Assembly: GCA_020631735.1 (NCBI GenBank)
Contig: CM036215.1
Location: 8,768,346-8,832,345 of the forward strand
From: Saccharum officinarum
Taxonomy: Eukaryota > Streptophyta > Magnoliopsida > Poales > Poaceae
DNA: 64,000 nt
Direction of reading: 5' to 3'
Below, piece after piece: positions 1 through 10,405 of the stretch. The position numbers and the translations under genes were made by a program. Within the stretch, counting starts at the first letter, position 1. Each line of letters starts with the position of its first letter. The notes under the pieces were generated by a model. That model was not told the DNA's origin. It searched no databases and saw only the letters and a program-made list of their open reading frames with translations.

Positions 1-780
1 GATTTCGACTCATAACAGGTGCACCATTTTTTTAAAAGTTCTCTTCATGATATTTAGTCAGTAGTGTCCTGCTTACACAGGCATGGCTCAGCTACAACCT
101 TCTCTATTGGTGCTCATCAATTGAATACAGGTCGTCCCAAGCCTCTGATTTGAGATTATTAGATGTTTTTAGGTAAAACATGGGACTGCATGGTATGGTC
201 TGAGGAACTATCTCTATGTTTCAAAAGGAAAAGTAAACTACTTTCTAATAATTATAATGATGATGATATCTAAGACCCCTTCATTTATCTTTTACAAATG
301 ATTCTGTTTTGGTTGGGATTAGGTTGCTTGTAGATCATATTTGTTATTTCTGGCAAGTAATGTTGCTTGCGCTAAGTTTCTTGTGTCTAATGCTTGTGCC
401 TTTTTGTTGCTGTCAGCTTTCTTTTTCCTCCGTAATAATTGAAAGTGCTGTTTTCCTGATTGTTTTCAGCCAGTCCTTTGAAGAAACCAAAAATATCTCC
501 TACTAAGTTCCAGTGTAACAAACATTTTGCATTTCAAATTACTCTGTCTTCTTGTTCACTGAGCAAGAGCAGAGTGACAGTTTATCCAAAATACAAAAGA
601 GCAGTGACAGGCTATATTCAGAACTCAAAATGCTGATCTGTATTACGATTGGTGAATCAGAATTTCTGTGGAGTGGACTAATTCAAATGCTGAATCCCAA
701 AAAAGAGCAAAAAAAAAGTTGTGAAGTGTCACTGTTTCATACCAAGCTGTGCTCACTGCTCACCTTCTGAACTTCTTGTA
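1..780. other. No recognisable gene
   Basis: AT-rich sequence with only short open frames (65-72 codons) on the plus strand. None shows a known domain or convincing splice context. A pyrimidine-rich stretch ending in CAG near 470 could be a splice acceptor, but the frame after it closes or becomes low complexity. It could be the tail of a gene lying to the left of the window; nothing seen here proves that. Confidence 0.4.
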
Positions 781-1052
781 GCTCTTGTTTAGTTCCCAAA
801 TTCAACCCCAAATTTTACTATGCAAAAAGAAGATTTCCATCACATCAAAATGACGCCACATGTATGGAGTACTAAATGTAGATGAAATTGAAAACTAATT
901 GCACAGTTTTATTGTACTTTGTGAGACGAATATTTTGAGCCTAATTAGTTAAAGTTTAGACATTTTTTTCCAAATACAAACGAATTGCTACATTGCGCAT
1001 TAAATGCGCACTGTGCAGAATCGGGTGTCCGAATTGGGAAGTGAACGCGGGC
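781..1052. mobile_element. MITE, TTGTTTAGTTCC-type family (copy A)
   Basis: The left end reads CTCTTGTTTAGTTCCCAAATT and the right end carries its degenerate complement (GAATTGGGAAGTGAAC). Inside are the hallmarks of a MITE family common in panicoid grasses: TCACATCAAA, GTACTAAATGTAGATGA, AAAACTAATTGCACAGTTT, GAGACGAAT and GAGCCTAATTAGT. The same motifs recur in the copies at 7980 and 16489. No coding capacity. The right boundary is approximate because that arm is diverged. Confidence 0.7.
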
Positions 1053-2718
1053 GTAATCTTGTTTTGCATTCCAGTATCTGTGATGCAATAAATGCTATAG
1101 CTATTGGACATTGTGGATCCAGCTTTTGATCCGCAGCTCACACATTTTGCATCCTTTGCAGCGGATTCCGCGGAAATTTGCTCCAGCTGCCGTGCTAATT
1201 CAGACTCCAGAGTTAACTCCTACAGACCTACTACTACAGATGTGCCAGTGCCCACATGAACCTGTTCGCTTATCTTATAAGTCGTACTTTTTTCAATCAA
1301 ACGAGGTACTTTGAACCATAGTTTTTCAGCGAAACGAACAAAACCTTTGATGTTTCCAAGGCAAGGGACAGTGAACTCCCTGTCTCTCTTTCGTGCTCTA
1401 CTCCCTACACTTTAGTAGCTTTACGTTAAAAACGAAAACTAGTTGTTATTCCTGTACACCTTTTTTTTTTGCATTGCTACTACTTAAGTTTTTTTTTACA
1501 ACAGCTACTACTTAAGTTTAACTTGTGTATAAACGTTTTCTCTTCATACCACACTCTTCTTTTTCTTAAGATAAGAGCTGCCCACCCTTTTGTCTGCATC
1601 TTCCTGTGTCTTGCTAAAAAAGCAGCACTTGCTTTTTTTATTTCTTAATCTACAAAATCTTCCTGTGTCTTATTGTCAGCAGAAGCATTCTTTTATATTT
1701 TGATACTCATATAATAAAGCGGATATATAGCAATAGTTCTATGCTATAGGAGTACTAGTTCTTAAGATGCAGACTCTTATCAGTAGCCTTGTTTATTCAG
1801 GCATCCATAGTTTTATGATGACGAGGATTTCATGCTTTTACTTTTACCGTTGCAGCACGTCATGGGTTTGACTGTATTTTTTTATTTCCCCTTTGAATTA
1901 ATCCAGCTATTGAATTCCCAAAAAGGCCCCCAGCTTCGATCTTATCCTCTCAGATGGACAGCTGTGAAATGTGCAGGGCAAGATGGCCAAGCAAAACAGG
2001 TAGGTACAGTATAACCGTTGCTGCAAAATTTGGTACGCGTGCTTGCGATAATTTTACCCCACATGTTTTTCCCCGAGTTCTCTGGAGAAAAAGCGGATGA
2101 TAGGATTTTGAAGATTCAAAAGAAGAGGCACGTTGGGAAAGCTGCATAGAAAGGTGAAAAATTAAAGGTGAAAACAAGATGGTGCATTATGAGTTCATCC
2201 ATAAATTTTGATAGAATTAATTTATTGCCCGTGCATACACTAGTTATTAGCTTGTAAGAAATGAAGTGGTAATAGACCAACTCATTTAATTTTAGAAACT
2301 AAACAAAAAACATGAGGAGTGAGAAAACAATGGACTACCTCTTTCCTCAAACCAAATACACAAAAATATTTAACAATAGAATTATCACCTCTCAACTACA
2401 TGAAAAAACACATACTCCTATATCTTAATAAATATCAGTTTAACATGCACGCTAAGTCGCTAACGTTTAGATTTATTTTTCAAGTTTTATTTAAATTTAA
2501 TGTCTATTGTTCACAAAAACTTTAGATTTATTGCAAATTTGCAATAAAAATAAATCATTACAGTTTTATCATTTAAGTATATATAAATAAAGTTGTGCAG
2601 TGTAGGCATAGTAATGTCATAATGTCAGTGGAGATGGAGTGAGCGGTAATGAACTGTATGGTACAAACCCCAATGTGATTGCATTTCTCTCACCTGCTGC
2701 ACCTTTTTCTAATAATAT
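1053..2718. other. Intergenic, no gene identified
   Basis: Two short stretches have a splice-like look: 1110-1250, an open frame ending at a stop near 1252, and 1905-2000, an open stretch followed by the donor-like CAG|GTAGGT. Neither translation resembles a family I know and they cannot be joined into a gene model with confidence. The rest is AT-rich, with homopolymer T runs at 1461-1500. Confidence 0.35.
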
Positions 2719-2925
2719 ACTACTACCTTCGTCCTAAAAAAAATATAATTCTACCACAGTATCATATTTCAGTATCTTAAATTTGACCAATTATAAATTA
2801 AAAAGTATCCATGCTTATGATACCACATAAATACTATTAGATTAATTATGAAATATATTTTTATAATAAATTAATTTAAAGTCATAAATGTAAATATTAT
2901 GCATTAGAAATTTGTTTCAAAGTAA
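2719..2925. mobile_element. Degenerate Stowaway-like MITE remnant
   Basis: The left side reads ACTACCTTCGTCCTAAAAAA, a decayed form of the CTCCCTCCGTCCCAAAA terminus of grass Stowaway elements. It is followed by the typical AT-rich core with ATTTGACCAATTATA and CATAAATACTATTAGATT. The right terminus is not preserved, so the end is a guess. Confidence 0.4.
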
Positions 2926-3582
2926 ACCACTTTTCGTGGCACGCAATCTAAAGTTACGTTCTTTTCAAGTAAGAGGTAGTACTATCAACAGGCAAAATTT
3001 ACACTTTAAAGAGAAGCAGCATTCGAATATCAGCTACAATGCTTATGAAAAAAATACTCTAGAATGTGTATTTTCTTTTCAGTGAAAACACAATTAAGCA
3101 CTACAATTCTTTAAACTATTCTTTTATTTATCTTATCCATTTTCTGTAGATATTATTGTTGTCTTCATTCGCTGCTTTACTGTTCAATAGAAAAATGAAA
3201 GTTACGTTGGAGTCTAGTACACTTTTGCAGTCCAACCAATCAGATGGTTGGTCAAAGGAGAGAGGATCACAGAACAGCAGGAAACCCCGCCATTCTTGTG
3301 CCGTTTCTGCCCCCAAAAATCTCTCTTCCCTCTCTTTTCTTTCTCTGTTATTTGCCCCTAATTCAAAAATGCTATCCTTGATGACTTTGGTATAATACTG
3401 GTACAACAGGCCGCTGCTTTACTGGTGCCTGGTAGTAACCGGACACAAGCCAAATCCAAACAAAAATAGGTGTCTGTTCTTGTCCGCCTTCCTCTGCCAA
3501 GCAAAGAAGCAAACCAAACCAAGAACAAGAAATTTTTACCCAGCAAGCAAGTTCCAACCTAGAAGAGCCCTTCGAATTCAGC
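2926..3582 (+). promoter_or_regulatory. Upstream/5' leader region of the AHL gene
   Basis: Sequence immediately 5' of the AT-hook gene start codon. A TATAAT-like string occurs at about 3389 (TTGGTATAATACTGG), followed by about 190 bases rich in A/C (CAAACCAAACCAAGAACAAG), typical of a plant 5' leader. No other gene is apparent. The transcription start is not determined. Confidence 0.3.
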
Positions 3583-6500
3583 ATGGAGGGGAGGGAGGGC
3601 ATTGCAGTGGCAGGTGGCCATGAATCCGGCCACGGTCTGTTTAGAGCAGACATCTCCATGTCAGAGGCGCAAGAAGCAGCGAAGGGGTACCAGTTCTCTC
3701 CCTCGCCGTCGACGTCCCCCACTCCGTCCCCGCCACCAGCTGCTACGGCTGGTGATGGTGGGGACGCCACTCCAACTCCCCTAGCCTGGAGTCTGGGTGG
3801 GGACAAGCCGAGCGAGGCCGCCGGGAACAACGGCGTGCAGACGGCCGCGCAGACTGAGCACGCCAACCTGAGCTTCGGACGCCGCCGCGGCAGGCCGCGC
3901 GGTTCCGGGAGGCGCCAGATCCTAGCCACCCTAGGTCAGTATGCCCCCTCAAATGCAAAGCGTCCTCATTTTCTTCTTCAGCAGCTCAAAAATTTCATTT
4001 TTTTTAGTAGTTTCTTGCAATGTTTGTTCCCCTTGTTGATTTCTGTTACATTGCTTGGATGGGGTCCAGTTGGGGTGCTGTGTATGTGCTTTTCACACTC
4101 AAGAGGGTTACAAGTCAAACATCCGTTACCTGTTACCACAGTTCTTCTGTTCATCGCATTCATCTTTTGTGTTATTAATTGTTAAAAATGTGATTCTCAT
4201 GTTTTTATCCCCTTTTTCCTACCAATTTGTGCGCGCATTCTCTCTCGGATTTTTCCTGGGTGGATTACCTAATCGACCTAATCCTTAAATTTCTTACCGA
4301 TTAGCCGTGATTAAGGTCTCTTTCATCATTGGGTAGTTAAAGTTACTTAAAAAAATTTTCATTTCGCTGTCTGAATGGTATTCATCCAATGCAAAAGGGG
4401 AATGGTACGCCCTGTCAGCCGGAGGGAGCTTCACGCCTCATGTGATCATCGTGGGTACTGGGGAGGTAAGACATGTGTTCCATCATCATCGGCAGCGTCA
4501 TGCTTCTGTGCAGACTGCAGCTAGTTTGGCATTGCTTGACTAGTGTGCAGTGCTTGTCTTAACGGTGTCACTGAGCTTTGTCCAATTCGTTGGTAGGATG
4601 TGGCGGCGCGCATAATGTCGTTTTCTCAGAAGGGTCCACGCTCGGTCTGCATCCTCTCTGCCAATGGGACAATCTCTAATGTAACATTGAGGCAGCCGGA
4701 TCCATCTGGTAGCACCTTCACCTATGAGGTATGGACTGTTGAGTGTTACTTTTTGTATCTTATCATTCTCCTTGTAATGTTCAGATTAGGACTAAGAAGT
4801 CCCCTCTGGGAAAATTCAGTGGATTTAGTTTTAGAGTTGTTTATTGTTACGTGGTGCTAGCATTGAGAGGGGAGAGCTGAGGGGAGCGACGGCGACGGAC
4901 GCGCTACAGTACACAGGGAGCTACCGTGCCCGTGGGTACTGTTCATGGCTAGAGAGGTAGAGGACCGGTGGCCAGGATTGTGAGGGGCGCTGGGAATGCC
5001 GGTCGCGGGGCTTCGCCCACAGCCGGCAAGAGAGAAGGTTTTTCGAACGTCGGTCACGGGGCTTCACCCACGGCCGGCAAGAGAGAAGATTTTTCCTTCT
5101 AATCTCTTACTTGATTAGATTGATATATCTCCTCTCCTTATATAGAGAAGAGGTCTTACTTACCCCTAAGCAAGCGACTAATTAACCATAACGGGTTAAG
5201 GCCCAACAGGCCCTTGACTCTTCTAACACTGCACCCTACCTGGACATGCAGCTCGTCCTCGAGCTGCAACTTAACGATAACTCTGCTAGACATAAACCTA
5301 ACACCTAAAAATAAGTCTTTTACATCTCGGCTTATTTTATTGATCTGAAATAGACTACGACTCTTTATTTTTGACTCCTGAATAAACGGCGGACACCGTC
5401 CGCGTGATGGACCTGCACGTGTGTAGCCACCTGGATCCCATGGAGCCCACCGGAACAAGAGGGGTGCACGGGTATAGCCACCTGGAATTAGTTGTGATAG
5501 CGCCCAACGGAGACGTCCTCGCGGCGGCCGGTGGCGGAATGCGGTGGCGCTAGGCAGTGCGTCCCCGCCGGTGATAAGGAGGGAAGCGACTCCCCTACTG
5601 CCGCTGCCGCAGAGTTGGAGGTCGCTGTTCGTTGGAAAATCACCATGCTCGCGCCTGAAGACAGCAGTGGGTCGGTGCAGTTGCTGGTGGCCGTCCCACG
5701 GAGCGAGGTCGCGCTCCGTTAAGCTGAGGTCGACCGTCGCCAAGGTCACCTCGTGCATAGGCTGGCGCATCACCTGCAGCAGCCGGCGCGCTAGGAGGCC
5801 GCGCGCTGCAGCCTGTAGCCGCACCGCTGCAGACACCTTACAGGTAAGCATCTTCCCTACCGGCTCCGTCGTGATGTCCATCGCCTGCTCGATCTGCTGC
5901 AATGTTGGCTGCATCTCCTAGAACGGCAGCAACGTCGTGTCGTAACCTGGCATCCCGTAGGGGAAAACCGGTGGCAAAGAGGCCACGGCCGATTGCGGCA
6001 GCGACCAGCTGGCTGGTTGCAGCGGCGGTATGTCGAGGTAGGACTGGATGACGGCGACGGAACGGACGAGATCGGTGATGGCTGTGGTCAACTGATCCGG
6101 CGTCATTGGTGAGGAAGTGACCGGCAGCGGCTCATCGTAACTTGGCATCTCCGATACCAGATTGTTATGTGGTGCTAGGATTGAGAGGGGAGAGTTGAGG
6201 GGAGCGACGGCGACGGGCGCGCTACAGTACACGGGGAGCTACAATATCCGTAGGTACTGTTCACGGGCTAGAGAGGCAGAGGACCGGTGGCTAGGACTGT
6301 GAGGGGCGCTGGGAACGCCGGCCGCGGGGCTTTGCCCACGACTGGCAAGAGAGAAAGTATTTTCTTTTAATCTCTTGTTTGATTAGATTGATACATCTCC
6401 TCTCCTTATATAGAGAAGAGATCTTACTAGACCCCTAAGCAAGCGACTAATTAACCCTAACGGGCTAAGACCCAATAGGCCCTTGACTCTTCTAACATTT

Positions 6501-7663
6501 ATACTCTATAGGCACATCAAGCAGTGACTTAGGTTCCAATGATTTGTTTTTGTTGAAAAAAATGTCAACTTTAACTGGATCTTTCAGTCGGACCTAGATT
6601 TAGCAATGCAAGTCACATTATTTTGACTTGATTGCAGTAAGAATTAAACAGATAAACACTGTCATAGATGCACCAGCGGGGAGACTATTGTGTCTGGAAA
6701 GGCTCCCCTTCCACTTTCTCTTAGATTTTGTTCTATGCCGCTTCCACCATCTGTGCCTCCCGTATGTCCACTATTGCTTTGATTTATTTCAGGCACCAGG
6801 AAGAACTGTTTAAGTTCTGATTCTAACTGTAACAAACAATACAAAGTTGTTTCATTGCTATAGGATCACAATGATGCCGTGCAGATGTACATTTGAGTTT
6901 TTCCTCAAAAATGTACAATTGATTTGTGCTACTTGTGTTTAAAATAAAGGGCACTGATGTGTTTCTGGTCTTCAGGGCCATTTTGAGATTCTGCAATTGA
7001 TGGGCTCCTTCACAATGGCTGAGGAAGGTCGGAAGAGAACCGGTGGGCTCAGTGTCTCTCTTGCTGGCCCTGACGGCCGTGTAGTTGGTGGTGTAGTGGC
7101 TGGGATGCTGCGTGCTGCAAGTCCTATACAGGTAAATGTAACTGAAACCTGAACCAATTTTCGGATGCAGTCACACTGAACACATCAGAACACAAAACAT
7201 TCATTCCTTGTTGATTCAGTGCAATCGGTTTCGTATCAGTTCACAGATTGATGGCAAATGCTGAGCTATATATCCTTTGTTGGTTCTAACATAAAACTCG
7301 GCATGGCAGGTGATCGTAGGGAGCTTCCTGCCCAACAGTCTGAAGCAGCACCAGAGGAGGATGAGCTTGCAGCAGCAGCAGGCACCTGCTGTCCCGGCAC
7401 TACCAGCACCACCAGCACTGGTGGCTCCCCCTCCTGTGCTCACTGCCGCCATGCCAATCTCCCAGGCAGGTCCCGGCAACGGCTTCCACGCACCGCCACC
7501 CTCCGCCGCCCTGCCTCCACAACCCCATGGCAGCACGGAGCATGGCACCATGAACCTGAACACGACGACTGGCTTCACCATGGTTGGCTGGCCTGCAAGC
7601 TCCCCGCCCATGCCACACAGGGCCTCTCCTGACATCAACGTCAGCTTGACTCCCCAGGAGTAG
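3583..7663 (+). CDS. AHL: AT-hook motif nuclear-localised (AHL) PPC-domain protein, five exons
   Basis: Exons: 3583-3934, 4398-4465, 4597-4728, 6976-7131, 7310-7663. All junctions are GT/AG and phases agree, giving 353 residues. The N-terminus is low-complexity Ser/Pro. A single AT-hook core RGRPR lies at residues 102-106, followed by RRQILATLG. The PPC/DUF296 domain spans about 120-240, with GSFTPHVI (exon 2), DVAARIMSFSQKG (exon 3), FEILQLMGSF (exon 4) and VIVGSF (exon 5). The tail is Gln/Pro/Ala-rich. By family knowledge, AHL proteins are nuclear, bind the minor groove of AT-rich DNA through the hook and oligomerise through PPC, acting in growth and defence regulation. Introns within the PPC region fit the intron-containing AHL clade. 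Intron 3 (2247 bp) hosts an antisense LTR element. The start was chosen as the first ATG giving the full N-terminus. Confidence 0.93.
4845..5228 (-). repeat. LTR (3' LTR in element orientation) of the TRIM-like element
   Basis: 384 bp. It is 49 bp longer than its partner because of an internal tandem duplication with a period of about 50 bp (units starting near 5001 and 5052, CGGGGCTTC...GGCAAGAGAGAAG). Contains TATATAGAGAAGAG. Confidence 0.88.
5156..6150 (-). pseudogene. Gag-like ORF of the TRIM-like element
   Basis: Reading on the minus strand from a Met near 6148, the frame (MPSYDEPLP...) is open to an in-frame TAG at 5918-5920. It continues in the same frame for about 250 codons and ends inside the left LTR. 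The second half holds AAVRLQAAARGLLARR, an IQ-like amphipathic helix that I recall from gag-like proteins of unclassified grass retroelements (recollection, not a search). No zinc knuckle, protease or polymerase follows. Either a remnant gag or a non-functional leftover. Confidence 0.5.
6163..6497 (-). repeat. LTR (5' LTR in element orientation) of the TRIM-like element
   Basis: 335 bp, clearly homologous to 4845-5228, with one unit of the roughly 50-bp segment that is doubled in the partner. Adjacent on the element side is the tRNA-iMet-like primer-binding site. Confidence 0.88.
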
Positions 7664-7979
7664 AAGAGAGGAGCCGGTTGTGGCGGCTGACTGGTTGTGT
7701 TTTCTTTTGTCGCCTCATCCCTGACACATTTTGTTATGTAGGGCATGGCTGTTAAAGTAGATGCTAGATTAAGGACGGTTTACGGTTTAGCCAAGATCAG
7801 TAGGATGTGGTAGATGCTCTAATCTGTTTTAAGAGGAGATGCCAACAGTTGGACAGACTATTGTCTCGTCACTGACAGTTATCTTAATTCTGCTTCGTCC
7901 ATCATTGTGCCTTTGCAGCTGTCCAGTTTGTTTGTCCTGTGATGTACTATGCATATGCATATCCCTTGTTTGTGTCCAC
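7664..7979 (+). other. 3' UTR and downstream flank of the AHL gene
   Basis: Follows the AHL stop codon (TAG, 7661-7663). T-rich with no further coding frame. No clean AATAAA was found; the poly(A) site is not assigned. Confidence 0.5.
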
Positions 7980-8223
7980 GGCTGCGTTTAGATGCAAATT
8001 TTTTTGCAAAACGGCACTGCAGCTCTTTTCGTTGTTATTTGGCAAATATTGTCCAATCATGGTCTAATTATGCTTAAAAGATTTGTCTTGTCCATTTCGT
8101 CTAAACTGTGTAATTAGTTTTATTTTTTTATCTATATTTAATGCTTCGTGCATATGTCAAAAGATTCGATGTGACGGAGAATCTGAAAAATTTTGCAAAA
8201 TTTTCTGGGAACAAAACAGGGCC
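7980..8223. mobile_element. MITE, same family as 781 and 16489 (copy B, opposite orientation)
   Basis: Left end GGCTGCGTTTAGATGCAAA; right end TTTTCTGGGAACAAAACAGGGCC, whose complement GGCCCTGTTTTGTTCC matches the family terminus. Internal motifs appear in reverse complement (ATTAGTTTTATTTTTTTATC, TTTAATGCTTCGTGCATA, GATGTGACGGAGAATCTG). Non-coding. Confidence 0.75.
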
Positions 8224-8224
8224 T

Positions 8225-8318
8225 CTGCTTACCGAAGGTTCTTGGCATGATCCACAGCTCGAATGCGGTAAGAAGTTTTTTCAAAAAATTTTGCGGTAAG
8301 CAGTTCGTAGTAAGAACC
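8225..8318. repeat. Interleaved inverted repeats
   Basis: CTGCTTACCG at 8225-8234 is a perfect inverted match to CGGTAAGCAG at 8294-8303. AAGGTTCTT just after the first arm is inverted at 8311-8318 (AAGAACCT). The order is pseudoknot-like. Probably the remnant of a small element next to the MITE; no function is claimed. Confidence 0.4.
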
Positions 8319-9721
8319 TCAGCAGTATTCCAATATGACTCCTTGCCCCCGGACAGAGATTCAGTAACGTAGCTGCAGCAAGTCACAGCGTAACTTGCGA
8401 CCCTTCATCCACCGTCCAAGTACATCCAAAGGCTCATGACACTTGCAACTAAAATAGAAATATCTATCCAATTTTTTACGGAGTATGTGGACGCGGGAGC
8501 GAGGGCCTGACTCGCACCGTCCCGCGCGACCCCGCTGGACTCGTGCGCCGCCGGCCTCCCGCACGCCCGTGATGCTGTCGCGCCGCCGTGGGAGACGAAT
8601 CCCCTGCCCACCACTAAATCTCAGTAGGGTTCCTTGTCTTTGGTATTTATTGATGCAAAATAGAACGAAGTCATATGCAAGAATGCTTCCAAATTTGAGA
8701 TTTAGTGAACCAAGAATGGTTAATTTGCCTGATTTTTGCACTGTAGTATTACACAACTAGTGGAATCAGAATTTTCATACACATATGTGCATTGTCTGGT
8801 TTACAGAACTAGTTGATAAAGAATTGCAATCTGAACATTTCTATGTTGTCATTGCAATCTAAATGTTGACATTTCTAATTAATTGCAATTTCTTGGCAGC
8901 AAAAAAAAAGAAAAAAGGTGGTGCAGAGCTTCAAGTAGAAGGAGAACATGATGCCAAGAACAAACGAGAAGTTGAGCTTCAAGAGTACACTGTCAATCTG
9001 TCATTGACAATTTTGGTCAGCTCATAACAGTTCCAACTTTGGCAAATTTAGACCTTCAAGATCTGTTCTAGCTTCTATCACCTAGTTAGATAGTATTTTG
9101 GACAGTGTTAACTATAGTATTTTGTGGGCTAACTATATATTATTTTGTGAAGTATGTCACAATGCCCATCAAGTGGACATCTGAATGTCAGAATGTAGGA
9201 GCAGCAGCACTTTTAAGTAGTTGATGGAAGCTTTGTAAGCATTTGACTGAGTTCTGTCACTTAATTGATTAGCTGCTGGATAAGCTGATTTATGAATGTG
9301 TCTGAACTTGTGTTTTATTGTGCTTTGAAAATGCAATTAGCTGCTATGTACATGTCCGTCTGAATTATGGACCTGAATTATTGTCTTTTTTTTTAAAAAA
9401 AAACTATAAACTATGCTGCTATCTGCTATCTATGTCTGAAAAAACAACCGAAAAAACAACCAAGTCTCATGTGTTGAAGGGCTGGATCTGTTATGGGACA
9501 CTGGATCTGATTTGGAGGGATGGATGGAGGAGGTAAGTTACGTCTGAATCCCTATCCCCCATCTTAGGAAATGCTGCTTTTTTTATTGCTCCAGTAGACC
9601 TTCAATAGCTCTTTTTTATGTTGGCTACCCTACCAATATATCTCATCTCCCCTCAAAGAGAAGTTGCATCTTTTCTAATAGCACAGGCCCACAATAATTG
9701 CCCCTTCTTCCCTACTTTGCT
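8319..9721. other. Intergenic, with one possible orphan exon at 8901-9027
   Basis: No gene is recognised. After an acceptor-like TTCTTGGCAG at about 8891-8900, an open frame of about 40 residues runs to a TAA near 9027. It starts with a Lys run and contains GGAELQVEGEHDAKNKREVE. It looks like coding sequence, but no family is recognised and no upstream exon can be attached. The GC-rich stretch at 8490-8610 holds only short frames. Confidence 0.3.
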
Positions 9722-10080
9722 ATGGCCGCCTCCTTCGTCCAAGCCACCGCCCCCGAGCTCTAGAAAACGAAAACCCATCGGTGTGCTTCTGTCCAAGCCG
9801 TCGGCCGCCAGCGTCTCGCTGCGGCTGGACGTGAGCCATGGCCGCCACTTCCATCCAAGACGTCGCCCCCGAGCTCTAGAAAACGGAAGCCCATTGGTGT
9901 GCCTCTGCCCAAGCCGTCGGTCGTCGGCGTCTTGCTGCGGCGGGATGTGAGCCATGTGGCGCCGCTTCCATCCACGTCGGCCCCGAGCTCAAGAAAATGG
10001 AAGCCCATTGGTGTGCCTCTGTCCAAGCCGTTGGCCACCGATGTCTTGGTGCGGCTAGGCATAAGCCATGGCTGCTGCCT
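9722..10080. repeat. Minisatellite: three tandem units of about 115 bp
   Basis: Successive units are anchored by CCCCGAGCTC at 9751, 9867 and 9981 (spacing 116 and 114), each followed by a variant of GGAAGCCCATTGGTGTGCCTCTG and TCCAAGCCGTCGGCC. Each unit begins ATGGCCGCC-like, and a partial fourth start occurs at about 10067. Because 114-116 is close to but not always a multiple of three, open frames across it change from unit to unit. No protein is assigned. Confidence 0.8.
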
Positions 10081-10405
10081 CCGTGTTGAATCTCACGGTC
10101 CTCTTGTCGTTGCTGGACAGCGTGGTGCGAGGAGGCGGGCGACAGAGAATGATTGTTTGAATTCAAAAAAGTGATGATATTAGGCTACCCCTATTATCAA
10201 TCTATTGGGAAAGTTTGTATTAGGGAGCGCTGAACATGCTTTTTTTTTAAAAAAAAACTGAGCGTTGAACTGATTTAAGGCCATGTGCAATAAAGAATTT
10301 TTAGCAGTCTTGATTTTTTTTGGTAAAATAGGAAAAATCAATTTCCACCAATTTTTAGTCCAAGATTCTGAGCGAGACTTTAAAAATGGTTCATGCCTTC
10401 GTTTC

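Larger units (their letters stand above)
4845..6497 (-). mobile_element. Small non-autonomous LTR retrotransposon (TRIM-like) in AHL intron 3
   Basis: Two direct terminal repeats (4845-5228 and 6163-6497) begin TGTTA and end TAACA. They are flanked by a perfect 5-bp target duplication TTTAT (4840-4844 and 6498-6502). The element reads on the minus strand: next to the right LTR (about 6142-6159) lies TGGTATCGGAGATGCC, a tRNA-iMet-type primer-binding site with one change. A purine-rich tract (AGGTAGGGTGCAG on the minus strand) abuts the left LTR. The internal region is only 934 bp and has no protease, RT or integrase, so movement would need enzymes from another element. Confidence 0.9.

Noticed and set aside
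1110..1252. Possible terminal exon (frame containing DPAFDPQLTHFASFAADSAE)
   Set aside because: No recognisable family, no reliable partner exon, and adjacent to a MITE; too weak to list as a gene.
3372..3929. Minus-strand open frame of 185 codons
   Set aside because: Antisense to the GC-rich first exon of the AHL gene; no family resemblance.
7216..7746. Minus-strand frame of 176 codons
   Set aside because: Antisense of AHL exon 5, low-complexity Gly/Ala/Cys; no support.
9653..10166. Repeated-peptide protein on the minus strand (LDRSTPMGFRFLELG units)
   Set aside because: The tandem DNA units change frame between copies and no single frame spans the array from a proper start; treated as a minisatellite.
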